Of a DNA stretch of 64,000 nucleotides, positions 52,601 to 63,995 are shown piece by piece. The notes below the pieces were generated by a model. That model had not been told where the DNA came from and did not search any database. It worked only from the letters and a program-made list of their open reading frames with translations. Both the position numbers and the translations under genes were made by a program. This stretch comes from Chimonanthus salicifolius. Taxonomy: Eukaryota > Streptophyta > Magnoliopsida > Laurales > Calycanthaceae. The first letter of the stretch is position 1. Each line of letters opens with the position of its first letter. The DNA lies in contig CM023533.1 in the NCBI GenBank assembly GCA_013350335.1, positions 28,564,869 to 28,628,868 of the forward strand, in the 5' to 3' direction.

Positions 52601-55600
52601 TCTCAAAGCCAATTGGAGTTTGTGATTCTAGCAAGTCGAAGTTCAAGTAGTTCTCCAATGAGTTTGGAACTTTTGCTCGACCCAATCACGCACAGACAAA
52701 TCGTCCATCTGCAAGGATCTTTATTCTTCTTGTAAGTGCCTTGTTGATAGAACAAAGGCAAAGAGACTGGAGCGTTCTTGTTTAATTAGCATTGCAACCA
52801 CATGGCGCAAGTTCTAGTCCTATAGGTGTCAGATATGCAGTCAATCCATAGTAAAGATTTCTCATATCCAGTCATGAACGCCATCCCAGATAGAATAGAA
52901 AACTAATCAGAGGTCAGGCATACTCCCTATTTTAAGTTTTCACACTTCAATAAGAACGAAGATAAAATATAGAAAAAATAAGGCACTCCCAGAGTGATCA
53001 ACAATAATAACTGTTGTTTTAGGAAGGTACCAAATATCATAGAAAAATGGGAAAATGAATGGCTAAGTGAAGAATATGCAACACAGGAAATCAGATGACA
53101 ATTGACAGGTAAAACATAGGATTTAGAAGAGAAATTTAATAGAACATTACAGCTATTATGCTTTCCAAAAGTCTACAGAGAGTTTTTTCTACTAAGGCTC
53201 TTTAAATGAGGTCTCAGCCCATCGGAACATCAAATAGGTAGGGGATGTGTGAAGTTTCACCCCCAGTTGATCATCTTATCCCTTGGTTTTTTAAATTTTA
53301 TAAATCAATGGATTAACTTCATCAAAACTTAAAGGCCAAAATTACATGGCGAGAATGATCGATTGGCAGTGAAACTTTAACACACACATCCATGTCATAC
53401 CCTGTGCATCAAACACAACTATTTGTGAACCAAGACTCATTTAAGAGGCAGTCTCATTAAGCACATCTTGATAATGCAACTCTTTTTCCTTTTTTTTTTT
53501 GAGTGGTAACAAATAGGATTCTATTAAAGAAATAATACAAGTACAAAGCCAAGAAAGCCAGGGTCTAAAAGAGTTAGACCCCATTAGTATAGAAAGAAAA
53601 ACCAAAAACCAGGAAAGTACATCCTGAAAATAAAAAACAAAAGCCAGTACAAGGAAGCTTATTCAAAAACTAAAGTCTATCCTCCTTAGAGCTGAAAGAT
53701 GCCTGTGACAGAGTCATCTACTCAGTTTTTAGCAAAATAGTCTACCACCACTGTGTGACTAAGCTAGCAAAGGATACCTCAAGACCAGAATCAAGTGCCC
53801 TAATCTCCCTAACTATGGTAATCATCTTCCATGGGGGTCGCTTCAAGCCCCTTGTGCATTTAATGGCATTTGCCAAATGTCCCTCAATAACTAGTTTTCC
53901 ACCCCCTAAACCTGCCCAAATACTCAAGGGTCTCCTAATACTGAGAAGTTCAGCCTCATTCGAATCCCTTGTCCCCACTGACTCCGTGAAAACCAAAGTT
54001 GTATGACCTTGACGATTTCTAAAGGACATCCCTAATCCTCGTTGGTCCCGATTTACCCCTAGAGGCTCTATCCACATTAAATTCCATTACTCCACTATGG
54101 GGAGGGGACCAATCAACCAACTTCTTTTGCTTCCAATGCATGCCACTCATACACAAAGAAGAAAGGTTGCTAGCTCTAAGATCCTTAAATTCCTTGTTGG
54201 AGAGGAGCTAAGCACATAGTCTCCATTTGGCTTTTTGAAAAAGCTCACTAACCTTTGTGGACTTTCCTTCAAAAATGCTTGAGTTCCTTTCCTTCCAAAT
54301 AGTCTATGAGACAGCGCTTGAAATCGTAATCCAAGCCAATCTCCTCCTAATGTTGAGATTAGAAAAGACCACAACCCCAAAAGACCATCCCAAGTGTCAA
54401 GACAAACCCAAGAAACACCCATAAGGTTAAAGAAATTACCCCATAAGAACCATGCGATGGGGAATGAGACAAAGAGATGGTCAATGGTTTCTTCTGCTAA
54501 CCCACAGAGAAGGTAGCATAGGTCCTCCTCTGACCTCAACAAATCTCTTCTCCTAAGGTCCATTCTAGTAAGAATTTTCCTTTTTACCTCAACACCAGAC
54601 AAAAGTTTGGACCCTTGGAGGAGCTAGGTTTTTCCAAACCAGGCTCGGGAGAGGAAATGGGCCATCTAAGTTCATGGTGACAAAATCGACCATTGACTTA
54701 ACCGAAAAGATCCCTGATGAATCGCCTATCCACACCAGCTCATCCTCCTCCACTAGAGCTATAGGAAACTCACTTAACTGACCTTTCAGCTTATTTAAAC
54801 TTTCAATCTCAAAGGACCTAAGCTCTCTCCTAAAATCAACGTGCCAAGATATATTATGACTCTATACTTGAAAAACATCCTGAACCAAAGCATGTTTATT
54901 CCTTGCTCCTCTTAACAACCTTGGAAACCTTTCTTTCAGCGGTCTATCCCCTACCCATAAATCCTTCCAAAAGAGGGCTCAATTTCATCTGTCCACTAAG
55001 ATGTAAAGTTTATCTTTAAAGAAACTCCCAACTGCCGTTCTACTCTGGCACACCCTCCACCAAGCTCTAAGTATCCCTGTACCCAACTCATCCACCCCTT
55101 CATCCAAGCACCACCCATTACCATCTTTCGTCCCATATCTAGCAATCAAGACTCTAACCCACAACGCTTTCTTCTCTTTTCTGAAACGCCATCCCCATAT
55201 ACAAAGTAGGGCTTCACTCCTTACTTGTAATGGGACAACCACTACGCCCCCTTTTGATTTTGGTTTAGTAACCTCTGACCAAGTCACTAAGTGTACATTC
55301 CTTTTCGCCTCCTGGTCTCCCCATGGCAACTTCCTGATTAATGTTTCCATCTTTCTAGCCACTCCTCTAGGTAATTCAAAGGTAGACAGGTAATACATGG
55401 GGAGATTAACTAGCACTAATTTAAAAAGGGTTAACCTGCCGCCCATGGAAAGGAATTTCATACCCCACCTTGCCAACCTTCTCGACCTTTTCGACTACCG
55501 GTGTCCAAATTTTTGTCAGCCTGGGATTCCCCCCAACTAGTAAGCCTAAGTAGGTAAATGGTAACTTTCCTACTCCGCAGCCCACCACGTTAGCCCAATC

Positions 55601-57666
55601 CTTGACACTCTCGTCTTCAACATCAACTCCTATAAGGGTACTCTTCCCTAAATTAATTCGAAGGCCTAACACTAACTCAAAACATCGAAGGACCGCTCGA
55701 TAGCATAAAACCTTTGATATGTTGGGATCACAAAAAAAAGGTATCATCCACAAATTGAAGATGAGTAACCATTGGACCATTCGGTGGCACCTCAAAACCC
55801 TTTACAATTTGTAGCTCCCTAGCCTTACCTACTAACATATTCAAACTTTCACCCACCATTGTGAAAATGAAAGGAGAAGGTGGATCCCCTACTTGCTACG
55901 ACTGGCTACGTCGGGAAACCGTTTACCAAAACTGAACACAATCTCTTCTACACACTCCTTCATCCACCGCCTCCACCTATGTCCAAAACTCATTCTTTTG
56001 AACAAGTAACCCACAAAGGACCAGTACACATAGGCAACTCTTATGCTCCATATTTTGTAAAATATTTCAAAAAGAGATGCTTGCATTGAATAAGATAACT
56101 AAGAATCTGAAACTCTTACCTTCTTCTTTAGCTTCCCGCCTGGGAGTCGTTTTACTTCTTCTTGCTTAGATGATGATGTACCTCCTATAAAATAAGATGA
56201 CAACAAACAGATAATAATGGTGATAGGCTATTTACATTCAATAAAAGAAACTACCAGCATGTCTGAAACTCAATTGTCAGCTAAATAAGTGAATATTGAT
56301 ACTTGGGGATCAAGAGAGTCTAATACTTAGAGCTGTAGCAGTGAACATACCTGAGAAATACGGATTCTAAAGTCATGCAACTTTCTTTTAACCTCATGAA
56401 GTTTAGATAGATCCAGTTTAACCACATGATCGATTTTATTTTTAAGATGGACAATTTCTCCACTTACTACTGAGATATGCACCAACACAATATAAATCCT
56501 TTTTCTCCACATGAGCTAAATTATTCTGTATTTCTCTTTAAATGTAATGAACCCTTCTAAAACTAATTAACATCATATATGCCCCCCCAAACATATTATT
56601 TTCTTCCAACTGAAGGGGAAATGCATTTGAGTGTTAACTTTTTTAGATGTGCCCAATGAAACGATTCTCAGAGTGGGTAATAACCTTTAGCACGTTTGGT
56701 AAGTGCTCTCTGTCACATTATAAGGGTTGAGGTTCTAATCATGATACCAATAAGAAGAAGAAGAAAGAAGAAAGAAGAAGAAAATTAAATGGCTATGGAA
56801 ACTGCTAGCATTTAAAATAGAAAATGGTTATGTCATCAGTAAACATTTACAGAGGCGTAAACCAAATTGGTAGATGCACAAGTTTTCTGCCACACCTTTG
56901 CCAATCATCATCATGCACACCCATCCCAACATTCAATCATTACCACATCCATTTTGATCTCCAATTTCTTCACCCCAATACAAATGCGCCACAAAACAGA
57001 CACCCACTCATTCCACTACCCATTGAACCCAACTGAAATTCAGGGAACATCCAGACGGATCATGACAACTATCAAAAAGCCGAATGAACAGATGGATTAA
57101 AAAAAGAGTAATTGGAACACCAAGGTTCTTTCTTTTTCACCCTTTGAACCATGACAGTTGGAAGAAAAAAGAAGTAATTATCCCATTTTATCAAAAGCTT
57201 CAACATCTTACAAACTAACGTCGGCATTTCATTTTATCAAAAAGTCCAATTTCTCAATCAATGGTCTTAAGTAAAAAAGCACACAAAAACCACTAGAGGT
57301 GCGAGCATACCTGAAGGAGCAACTTCTCCGCCAGAAATCCCAACGGACTGCAATTGTTTAGCTGCCTTTGCAGCTTCCTTCTCATTTGCTTCTGCAAAAA
57401 AAAAAAAAAAGAACAAAAAGAAAACGATATTAAAAACAATAAAATAAGGGATTCAGGTTCTGGGTTCTGAGTTTGGCGCAAAGAAGGAAGAAAACAGAGA
57501 AGGGTTGGATTGGATTGCCTTTGATGAGATCAGGATAGATATGAGGCGCGTTCTCTATCAACCAAGGCTTGCATTTCTCGAAATCGGGTCCGAATTCGCA
57601 ATATTCCGCGGGTAGGCTGCACACAGGGCAGTACAGTACCCGAACCGGTTGAGGCTTTTCTGCCAT
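49697..57666 (-). CDS. DENR: DENR/TMA22, density-regulated protein homolog (194 aa; 7 exons, first intron GC-AG)
   Basis: Minus-strand exons are 57666-57519, 57391-57311, 56184-56120, 50873-50792, 50645-50578, 50486-50403 and 49753-49697. Frame is kept throughout. The N-terminus MAEKPQPVRVLYCPVCSLPA carries the Cys cluster of the family (Cys13, 16, 23, 32) and CEFGPDFEKCKPWL. A Ser/Lys/Gly linker follows, then a SUI1/eIF1-like domain at about 99-185: RNKRKCVTIVKGLDLFGVKL, KKLGKKFASGASVVKG and VQGDISFDIVEFITETWPDV. DENR pairs with MCT-1 on the 40S subunit in recycling and re-initiation after upstream ORFs, in the cytosol. The intron 1 donor reads AAAG|GCAATC, a GC-AG intron. Introns 2-6 are GT-AG. 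Intron 3 (5.2 kb) holds a LINE. Confidence 0.94.
51250..51866. repeat. Nested direct and inverted repeats in DENR intron 3
   Basis: A block of about 190 bp starting ATAATATGAATCTCCAAACA at 51252 recurs at 51564 with mismatches. Between and beyond them lie two inverted arms: 51450-51532 (TTGACTACCTATTCAAAGCA, then AGCCATACTCTAATTTGGATC) and 51780-51866, which reads as its complement. A third partial copy of the arm, TCTTGACCACCGATTTGAAG, is at about 52430. The whole can fold as a hairpin of about 85 bp. No transposon ends are obvious. Confidence 0.75.
53476..56042 (-). mobile_element. L1-like LINE (2.55 kb, 5'-truncated) in DENR intron 3, with target duplication
   Basis: Reading on the minus strand from 56033: an RT fragment (YWSFVGYLFKRMSFGHRW), a broken GDPPSPFIFTMVGESLNMLV region, the catalytic LQFVDDT near 55755 (FADD in most relatives), and YLGLLVGGNP near 55550. 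Then comes RT-associated zinc-binding sequence (CYLLCGLAEETIDHLF near 54500) and RNase H near 53760-54050. The A-tail appears as a T run at 53490-53500. GCAACTCTT at 53476-53484 and 56034-56042 is a 9-bp target duplication. The frames are interrupted. The element is in the same sense as DENR. Confidence 0.9.
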
Positions 57667-57810
57667 CTCTCTCCCTCTCTCTGGGGTGTGAGATTTGACA
57701 AAGAGAGATGCTGTGACAGACGCAGAAGGCAATCGGTGGGAAGGTCGTAAAAGAGGAAAGAAACAGAGCAGCATGCCAGCAGCGTTACGCTCAAGCCAAG
57801 TACGGTGGAT

Positions 57811-57841
57811 CGCACGCGTGCGAAATATCCTCTAACACGTG
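57811..57841. promoter_or_regulatory. G-box and CG-rich palindrome upstream of DENR
   Basis: CGCACGCGTGCG (57811-57822) is a perfect 12-bp palindrome. CACGTG lies at 57836-57841 within AACACGTGTGATC, resembling an ABRE. They are about 150-175 bp upstream of the DENR start codon. Confidence 0.45.
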
Positions 57842-58032
57842 TGATCAAGTGGGACCAATCTGGACCGTTTAAGTCCGCAACCTGAGAATTTCACTAACCG
57901 GAGCAGGCTACCCTGATTTCTAACTGTCTAATAAGTGGCATCAATCGGAGCCGTTAGATTGGATTCCTTGGAACTGTTTAGCACCTTCAAAGTGGAAAAT
58001 GGCATTTCTCTGTTTTTCTTTTCTGATTTTTG

Positions 58033-58168
58033 TATGATGAGTTTTTTTCACGATACACCAATATTAAAGAAAATTATAATTTTACTTTTACTTTTCTTTT
58101 TTCTTTTAAAAAATAAAGATAAATTAAAATTTCTTTAATATTGGTGCATCATGAGAAAAACTCATGGT
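58033..58168. mobile_element. Small foldback MITE
   Basis: ATGAGTTTTTTTCACGATAC and following CACCAATATTAAAGAAA on the left is inverted on the right as TTTCTTTAATATTGGTGCAT then GAGAAAAACTCAT. The arms are about 39 bp with three or four mismatches, separated by an A/T-rich loop. The target duplication is unclear. Confidence 0.7.
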
Positions 58169-58223
58169 ATAATGACTTCTTACTTTAGAAATTAGAAACA
58201 TAAAAAACTAATCTAAAATTATA

Positions 58224-58382
58224 CTCCCTCCGTCCTATTTTAGTTGTATCATTTGAAAGACTAGCACTCCATATGATCTCATTCATTTTCAACACACTTT
58301 ATACTATTTTAATATAAATGACACAACTATTTTAGAACAATTCCAAAATTCATATAAAACAAATAATTTGAGACAGAGGGAG
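58224..58382. mobile_element. Stowaway-type MITE
   Basis: TA flanks an element with inverted ends CTCCCTCCGTCC and AGACAGAGGGAG, 159 bp long. The body (CATTTTCAACACACTTTATA) matches the 44574 copy. Confidence 0.9.
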
Positions 58383-59276
58383 TATGAGAAAGCTTCTTAC
58401 TCCATCTTGAAGGGTCACTCTCAATATAGTTACTCAATGTGTGTAAATAGAGAGACTTTTATATTCATACACCTCGCTTGCTCTGAAGTGTAAACATCTA
58501 TTTAGAAATTCTAAAATTTCTTAGATAAGTTGGAAAAAGAATTAGGTATGAGCGTAATGCATTGTCTCTCCTTTAAAATCTTTAGCTCTCAATCTTTCTT
58601 AAATAAAGACTAAATCATTGATTATTTTATATAGTATTTTAATATATAGATTAATACCTATTAAATCCACGTTAAGCCCTATTACATCTGTCTTCTAAAA
58701 ATTAAAAAGAAAAAATAATCCTACTTCACATTTGAAACTGCTATGGTGTTTATGTGGTTTCTGATCTATTCTTAAACGACATTAAAATAGAAAGTTTGTC
58801 AGCCTCTTAAAACAATAAAATTTAGCTATCCAAAAAGTTCAAATCGAACACTATTTTTTTTTAAAAAATTATGAAATTGTTTTTTTTTTCTTTAACAATG
58901 AACACAAATATTATTTTCTTTTAATGAACGACAACAATCTAAACAGTCAAAGCAGACATTGACAGATTGAAGTTACATTGGATTGAGATGATAATAGACA
59001 ACAGGACTCAATCTACATCAGTTGCACAGCTGAAAAGAGAAATTCATGCATCCAAACATTTTGTTTAGACCCAACCATCACAAGAAAGGAAAAAAAAATA
59101 AACAAAAGTTCGATATGCACAGATAGATCCATCGAGCACAATCCAAAGAGCTTTCTTTTAGTCCTTGATAAGTGTCATGATCTCTCTGACTTATGGTAAT
59201 CAGTCTCTATGGGTTCGCTTCAAACCGTTCGTGCATCCAATCAGGACCAACCAACTTTCAGTCATCAGAGATACAA

Positions 59277-60516
59277 TCAATATTCAGGAACAGGTCTGTC
59301 TTCTTCAGATGGTGGAGCCAATTCCCATTCTCCATCTTTTCCGAGGACCATTCCCCTGTTCTTCTGTACCCACCAAGAACCTGGTACCAGGCACTCAACC
59401 TTGAGGTAGTCACAAGATTTGTTGACAAGAGCAATGCTCCTCTTCACCTTCAATCCAAATTCTCCTCCCTTTCCATTCCAACCTGCCACAATATGCAGCA
59501 TGGCTTGAAGATTATGCCAGTCACTTGGGTTCTTTGAATCCTTTAAGTAGGGCGATTTCCGAGTGTCGATTATCAACTCCTCACCTGTATGAGCAAAGCC
59601 CAGTAGCTTACTTGGGTAGTGTGGGATTAGATCAATCTCATTTCTCACATGTAAGACTCTGAGGCTTGGTAGCTTCTTCAAGATCTGATTGAAGGCCCTG
59701 TTGCCGACTTGTGGACACCCGAAGACGACAGCGGTCACAGGGAAATCAGGTTTGTCGCGGACCTTAGACAGCCCGTTTTCGACGACATCAAAAGCACTTA
59801 GGATAGCAAGGCAAGCACCTAGGCTGTGGCCTACACAGATCATACTCAGTTGCTCATCTTTGTACAGAGACACCAATTCCCTTATTTTAGTTAGAAATTG
59901 GGCTCTAGCACTCAATTTGGTGAAGGGGGATTTGGGGTCATCAGAGGTGTATATGGTGTACCAACCTTTCATGACCTTAGGTGGATCATGGTCATCGTCG
60001 TCGCGGTCGCCGCCCAGGTGTTCTTTCTTCACTAGCAGCGGCTCAATTGATTCGAGCTCTGGATTGAACACATCAATCCACTCAAGGTCCCTAGTGGTGC
60101 CCCTCCATGCGACATAGATCTCACGTCTACCGGTCACTTGACTCGCCGAGTCTGATGAAACAGCTATGTATCCGATCCAATTGGACTCACGGCTCCACGC
60201 CTCGCGCGATAGAGAGCGTAAGAGGAATGCCTCGGGCACGTCAATAGAAGCAGTAGCATAGAGGAAGCATTTGATTTCATAATCAGATACGGGTTGGAAG
60301 GCGGTCTTCTTGAAGAATTCTCTCTTACCGTATCGGCTGCTGCCGGTGTATTGGGAGTGTTTGTCATTGTTGAAGGCATCATATGTGGTCTGGCAGAGGT
60401 CGCCGGATCGGAGAATGAGTTGCCTGCAGGCTATGGTTGAGGGGTTCCAACAGTCCTTCCCAATGGTTTGAACCCAGTAGTTCAGGCCATGTTGGCTCTG
60501 CATTCACTTCATCCAT
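59277..60516 (-). CDS. Phospholipase A1-II (class 3 lipase), intronless, with a one-base frameshift near the 5' end
   Basis: The family-like start at 60516 reads MDEVNAEPTWPELLGSNHWE, then at 60426 one extra C (CTG-C-AGG) moves the frame. The shifted frame ends after 45 codons. The body, open from an out-of-frame ATG at 60503 to 59277 (408 codons), continues as RQLILRSGDLCQTTYDAF. Without the extra base the protein would be about 412 residues, normal for plant PLA1-II. The lipase motif GHSLG is at 225-229 (Ser227, numbering from 60503), with Asp291 (RNEIDLIPHY) and His337 (NLQAMLHIVAG) as the likely rest of the triad. PLA1-II enzymes release sn-1 fatty acids from phospholipids and galactolipids in the cytosol; this one has no transit peptide. 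Either the frameshift is an assembly error, or the first 26 residues are replaced. Confidence 0.88.
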
Positions 60517-62236
60517 CTTAACTGGATTTGATTCACAGACAAACGATTTGGGTGGAAATTGAAATTTGAATGCAACAAAGTGTGATAGGCTGGAGGATCT
60601 TTGGAATGATATGAATGAAGAAGAGTGAGTGTTGTTTAAGAAGAAACAGCCTGTCTTAGGCCATGAGAGGTAGAAATGGCTTTTGCCTCTTGACTCTTTG
60701 TTGGGGAAGTCTGTCCCATTCACAGCTCATGTGTATTTTTTTTAAAAGAAAGATAAATGTACACTAAATTTTTAAATAGCAAGTATCAGGGCTTCGGGTG
60801 TACGTAAACTTCTCAATTTACACACGTTAGATACCTCTCACAAAAAAAAATAGGAATCGATGATCAAACTAACCCCTTGAGATAATCGTTCACTAGATTG
60901 CAGTCTATTATCCTTTAATACATAGATTTACTATTGGTACTTCTATTTAATATAATAACTATTTAAATGAATTTATTTGAAAGAGTAGTTTTTTAATATC
61001 TATGATATATTATAATTTATTTTAATAATTTGTATTTTTAAAATCTCTAAAATCTAATCAATTTAAAATATTTTTAAATCTAAATTTTGTAACTTTTAAA
61101 AATAAAACTTAATTACTTAAATTAAAATAATTTTTAATAATATATATACACATTGTTGGGGCTAATGGACTGTCTACTAGTCAATCATCAATAATTTTTA
61201 AAATATTTTTAGAAGCTTTAATCAACTCATTGCTGGTTTTCCACTTTTTACTTTAAAGCACATGAAAGTCATTTGTATGGACGCACACATTTAAAGTATA
61301 AATATGGGACTCGATCAAAGTGTCCAAGTGGTGGGACCCACATGGAGTCCACACTAGCGATGTCCTTTGAAAACTGATCTCAAAGATTGTAAGGTGACAT
61401 CTGAGTCTCATTTGACTCAAATATATGTACAATTAAAGTTTATATTAAAGTTTGAGTCAAACGACTTAATATTCTCAATCAGCGATATATATCGATCTAA
61501 TATCAGCTGAGATGATTTATATCGGTATTTAAAAAAAAAATCAAAGCGGTGATGAGCCCGGGTCAAAATATCGACTGATATCGGCCTAGATATCGGCCGA
61601 TATTTACGTTTTCAATTTTTTTAAATAAAAAACAGTTTCTTTTTAGGTTTTTTTATATTTTTTAATTCAGAAAAAATAAAATAATACATATGAATTTTAA
61701 AATTAAATTTAGATTTTAAGTAGGTTAAAATACATATGTAACCTTATTTTTTTACATGACACTGTAGCAAATGACGTTGGAGATGTCAAATCGTTTCTCA
61801 CCGCACCATCATAATCTCAATTTTTTATCATAGTTCACAAATTCATAAAACTTGAGTGTTTTATTATAAATTGATTCGATTTAATAAGATTTTAAATTTA
61901 CTAATTTTTAAATTAAATCTAAAATGTATTCAAATAATTTAATTTAAAAAGAGTGAGTTTGAATTTCGAATTTTTAAACTATATTTTCTCCTCATGTCAA
62001 TGCAAATAATGACATTGTACACTGTATAATATATTTTATTAAGTATAAAGTTGGAAAGTCATTGAATACTGGAATCAATTTTTTATTGGAATAGATAAAA
62101 TACAGATCCAACTTCTAAGTTTAAATATTCAAGGAGACGAATAAAATATTGGTAAGTCAATTTATAAAGGACTTAATTTTTCTATATTTAATAAAAAAAT
62201 GATGTCAAGATAACGATGTCAATCGTCACTGATGCT
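60517..62236. other. Upstream flank of the phospholipase gene and AT-rich intergenic DNA
   Basis: No gene is visible. At about 61476-61606 there is a relic of the ATCGGCC element (GATATATATCGATCTAATAT, ATATCGGCCGATATTT). The rest is AT-rich. Confidence 0.5.
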
Positions 62237-63440
62237 GCGTTTGGATGGGGGGTAATTTTTATAGGGGTTACCCCTAAGTAGGGGTCACCCTTGAGTAGGG
62301 GTGACCCTCGAATTGAGATTACCCTTATCTTGTTTGGTAATTGTTGTGGTAAAGTAAACCTTACCCTAGGGGTAAAAAATCTTGTTTGGTAACTACAAGC
62401 AAGGGTAACTTGATATATTAATATTTTTTTTATAAAATATAATTATAAATAATATTTATGAAGTAAATTCTAATAATATAACTTATAATAATATTATCTA
62501 ATTTGTATAAATTATTTTTCATAATTATAATTTAAAATGAACACTTGCATTCTAATATTAAAAATATAAATAAAGATTTTTTTTTATATTACTATTTTAA
62601 ATTCCAATAAATAAATAAAAAATATCAACATATCTCTTCATAAAAATTATAATTATTATTTTTTATATTATATAAATTTAATAAAAATATTAATTCTCAT
62701 AAAATTATTAATATGTCAGTTTACCCCTACGTACAATTACCCCTGCTCAAGGGTAACCCCTGTAAAAATTTACCCCTCACCCAAATGCATCATATTGAAA
62801 ATGTTACAGAAATTTTATTTTTATATTATATAGATTTAATAAAATTATTAATTCTCATAAAATTGTTAATATGTCAGTTTACCCCTACGTACAATTACCC
62901 CTGCTCAAGGGTAACCCCTGTAAAAATTTACCCCTCACCCAAATGCATTACGTTGAAAATGTTGCAGAAATTTTATTTTTATATTATATAGATTTAATAA
63001 AATTATTAATTCTCATAAAATTATTAATATGTCAGTTTACCCCTGCGTACAATTACCCCTGCTCAAGGGTAACCCCTATAAAAATTTACCCCTCACCCAA
63101 ATGCATCACATTGAAAATGTTACAAAAATTTTATTTTTATATTATATAGATTTAATAAAATAATTAATTCTCATAAAATTGTTAATATGTCAGTTTACCC
63201 CTACGTACAATTACCCCTGCTCAAGGGTAACCCCTGTAAAAATTTACCCCTCATCCAAGTGCATCACGTTAAAAATGTTGCAGAAATTTTATTTTTATAT
63301 TATATATATTTAATAAAATTATTAATTCTCATAAAATTGTTAATATGTCAGTTTACCCCTACGTACAATTACCCCTGCTCAAGGGTAACCCCTGTAAAAA
63401 TTTACCCCTCACCTAAATGCATTACGTTGAAAATGTTGAC
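62237..63440. mobile_element. MITE whose right end is amplified into a five-copy 158-bp tandem array
   Basis: The left end TGCGTTTGGATGGGGGGTAA, then TTTTTATAGGGGTTACCCCT, is mirrored by the complement of each array unit (TGCATTTGGGTGAGGGGTAA, then TTTTTACAGGGGTTACCCTT). The unit, starting ATGTCAGTTTACCCCTACG, occurs at 62713, 62871, 63029, 63187 and 63345, exactly 158 bp apart with few mismatches. An A/T linker (TTTAATAAAATTATTAATTC) joins units. So one transposon terminus has been multiplied in tandem. The repeated peptide frames (MSVYPYVQLP) are by-products. Confidence 0.88.
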
Positions 63441-63879
63441 ACATTTTTAAAATAATCTTCTAATAGAATAAATTGTTAATTACCCTGAAAGATATTATCA
63501 CAAATCTCAAAAATTTTAGAGTTTTGAGACCCTATCGAAATTTTGACAGAATCACCCCTTAAAAATAGAACATGTTGACAAATACGTTTTAGAAAATTAT
63601 ATAATATATAATTGAAGAATAGATGAAGGCACGGGATAAATAAGGGAAAAGTTTCCTTAAAAATAAAAAATAAATAAAAAACCACTATTATTATTTTAAA
63701 TTTCAAAAAATGAATACAAAATTCATTATATCTCTTCATAAAAAAATATAATTTGTTGTTTGGTGATATGAGATTTATCAAATGGAAATAATGGAGTGTT
63801 TTTAAAAAAAATAAAAGCCAAGTACTTACCAAAATAAATAAATAAATAAAATATATAAAAAAAAAATTCATAAGTAAAA

Positions 63880-63882
<3 letters not shown>

Positions 63883-63912
<30 letters not shown>
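63883..63912 (+). repeat. Homopolymer of 30 G
   Basis: Thirty consecutive G, preceded by GGA and followed by TAAGGAGGGG. This can form G-quadruplexes. In an AT-rich plant region such a run is rare and prone to sequencing error, so its exact length is doubtful. Confidence 0.9.
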
Positions 63913-63913
<1 letters not shown>

Positions 63914-63955
63914 AAGGAGGGGTATTCAAAACCCCGTAGGGGTATTGGAAAGGGA

Positions 63956-63995
63956 GGGGGGAGGGGTAAAAATTTGAATTTTTACCCCTCCCCCC
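63956..63995. repeat. Perfect 19-bp inverted repeat at the window edge
   Basis: GGGGGGAGGGGTAAAAATT at 63956-63974 and its exact complement at 63977-63995 are separated by TG. With the GGGGTA-rich DNA before it, this looks like the start of another MITE of the GGGGTAA type, cut by the window end. Confidence 0.75.

Larger units (their letters stand above)
57667..59276. other. Intergenic region between DENR and the phospholipase gene
   Basis: It holds the DENR promoter, the small foldback and Stowaway MITEs, and AT-rich DNA. No gene is visible. The last 300 bp is probably the phospholipase 3' UTR. Confidence 0.5.

Noticed and set aside
55880..56089. Plus-strand frame near the LINE 5' end.
   Set aside because: The minus strand at this place encodes recognisable LINE reverse transcriptase (YWSFVGYLFKRMSFG).
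59193..60117. Plus-strand frames of up to 142 codons opposite the phospholipase.
   Set aside because: They are antisense shadows of a long intact lipase frame.
62713..63440. Regular repeat spacing suggesting a CRISPR array.
   Set aside because: The units are 158 bp, near identical along their full length with no unique spacers, and the genome is a plant.
62713..63450. Repeated frames (MSVYPYVQLPLLKGNPCKNL) that look like a tandem-repeat protein.
   Set aside because: They come from the 158-bp DNA array of a MITE terminus; the frames run past the unit only because 158 is not a multiple of three and stops are few. No gene context is present.
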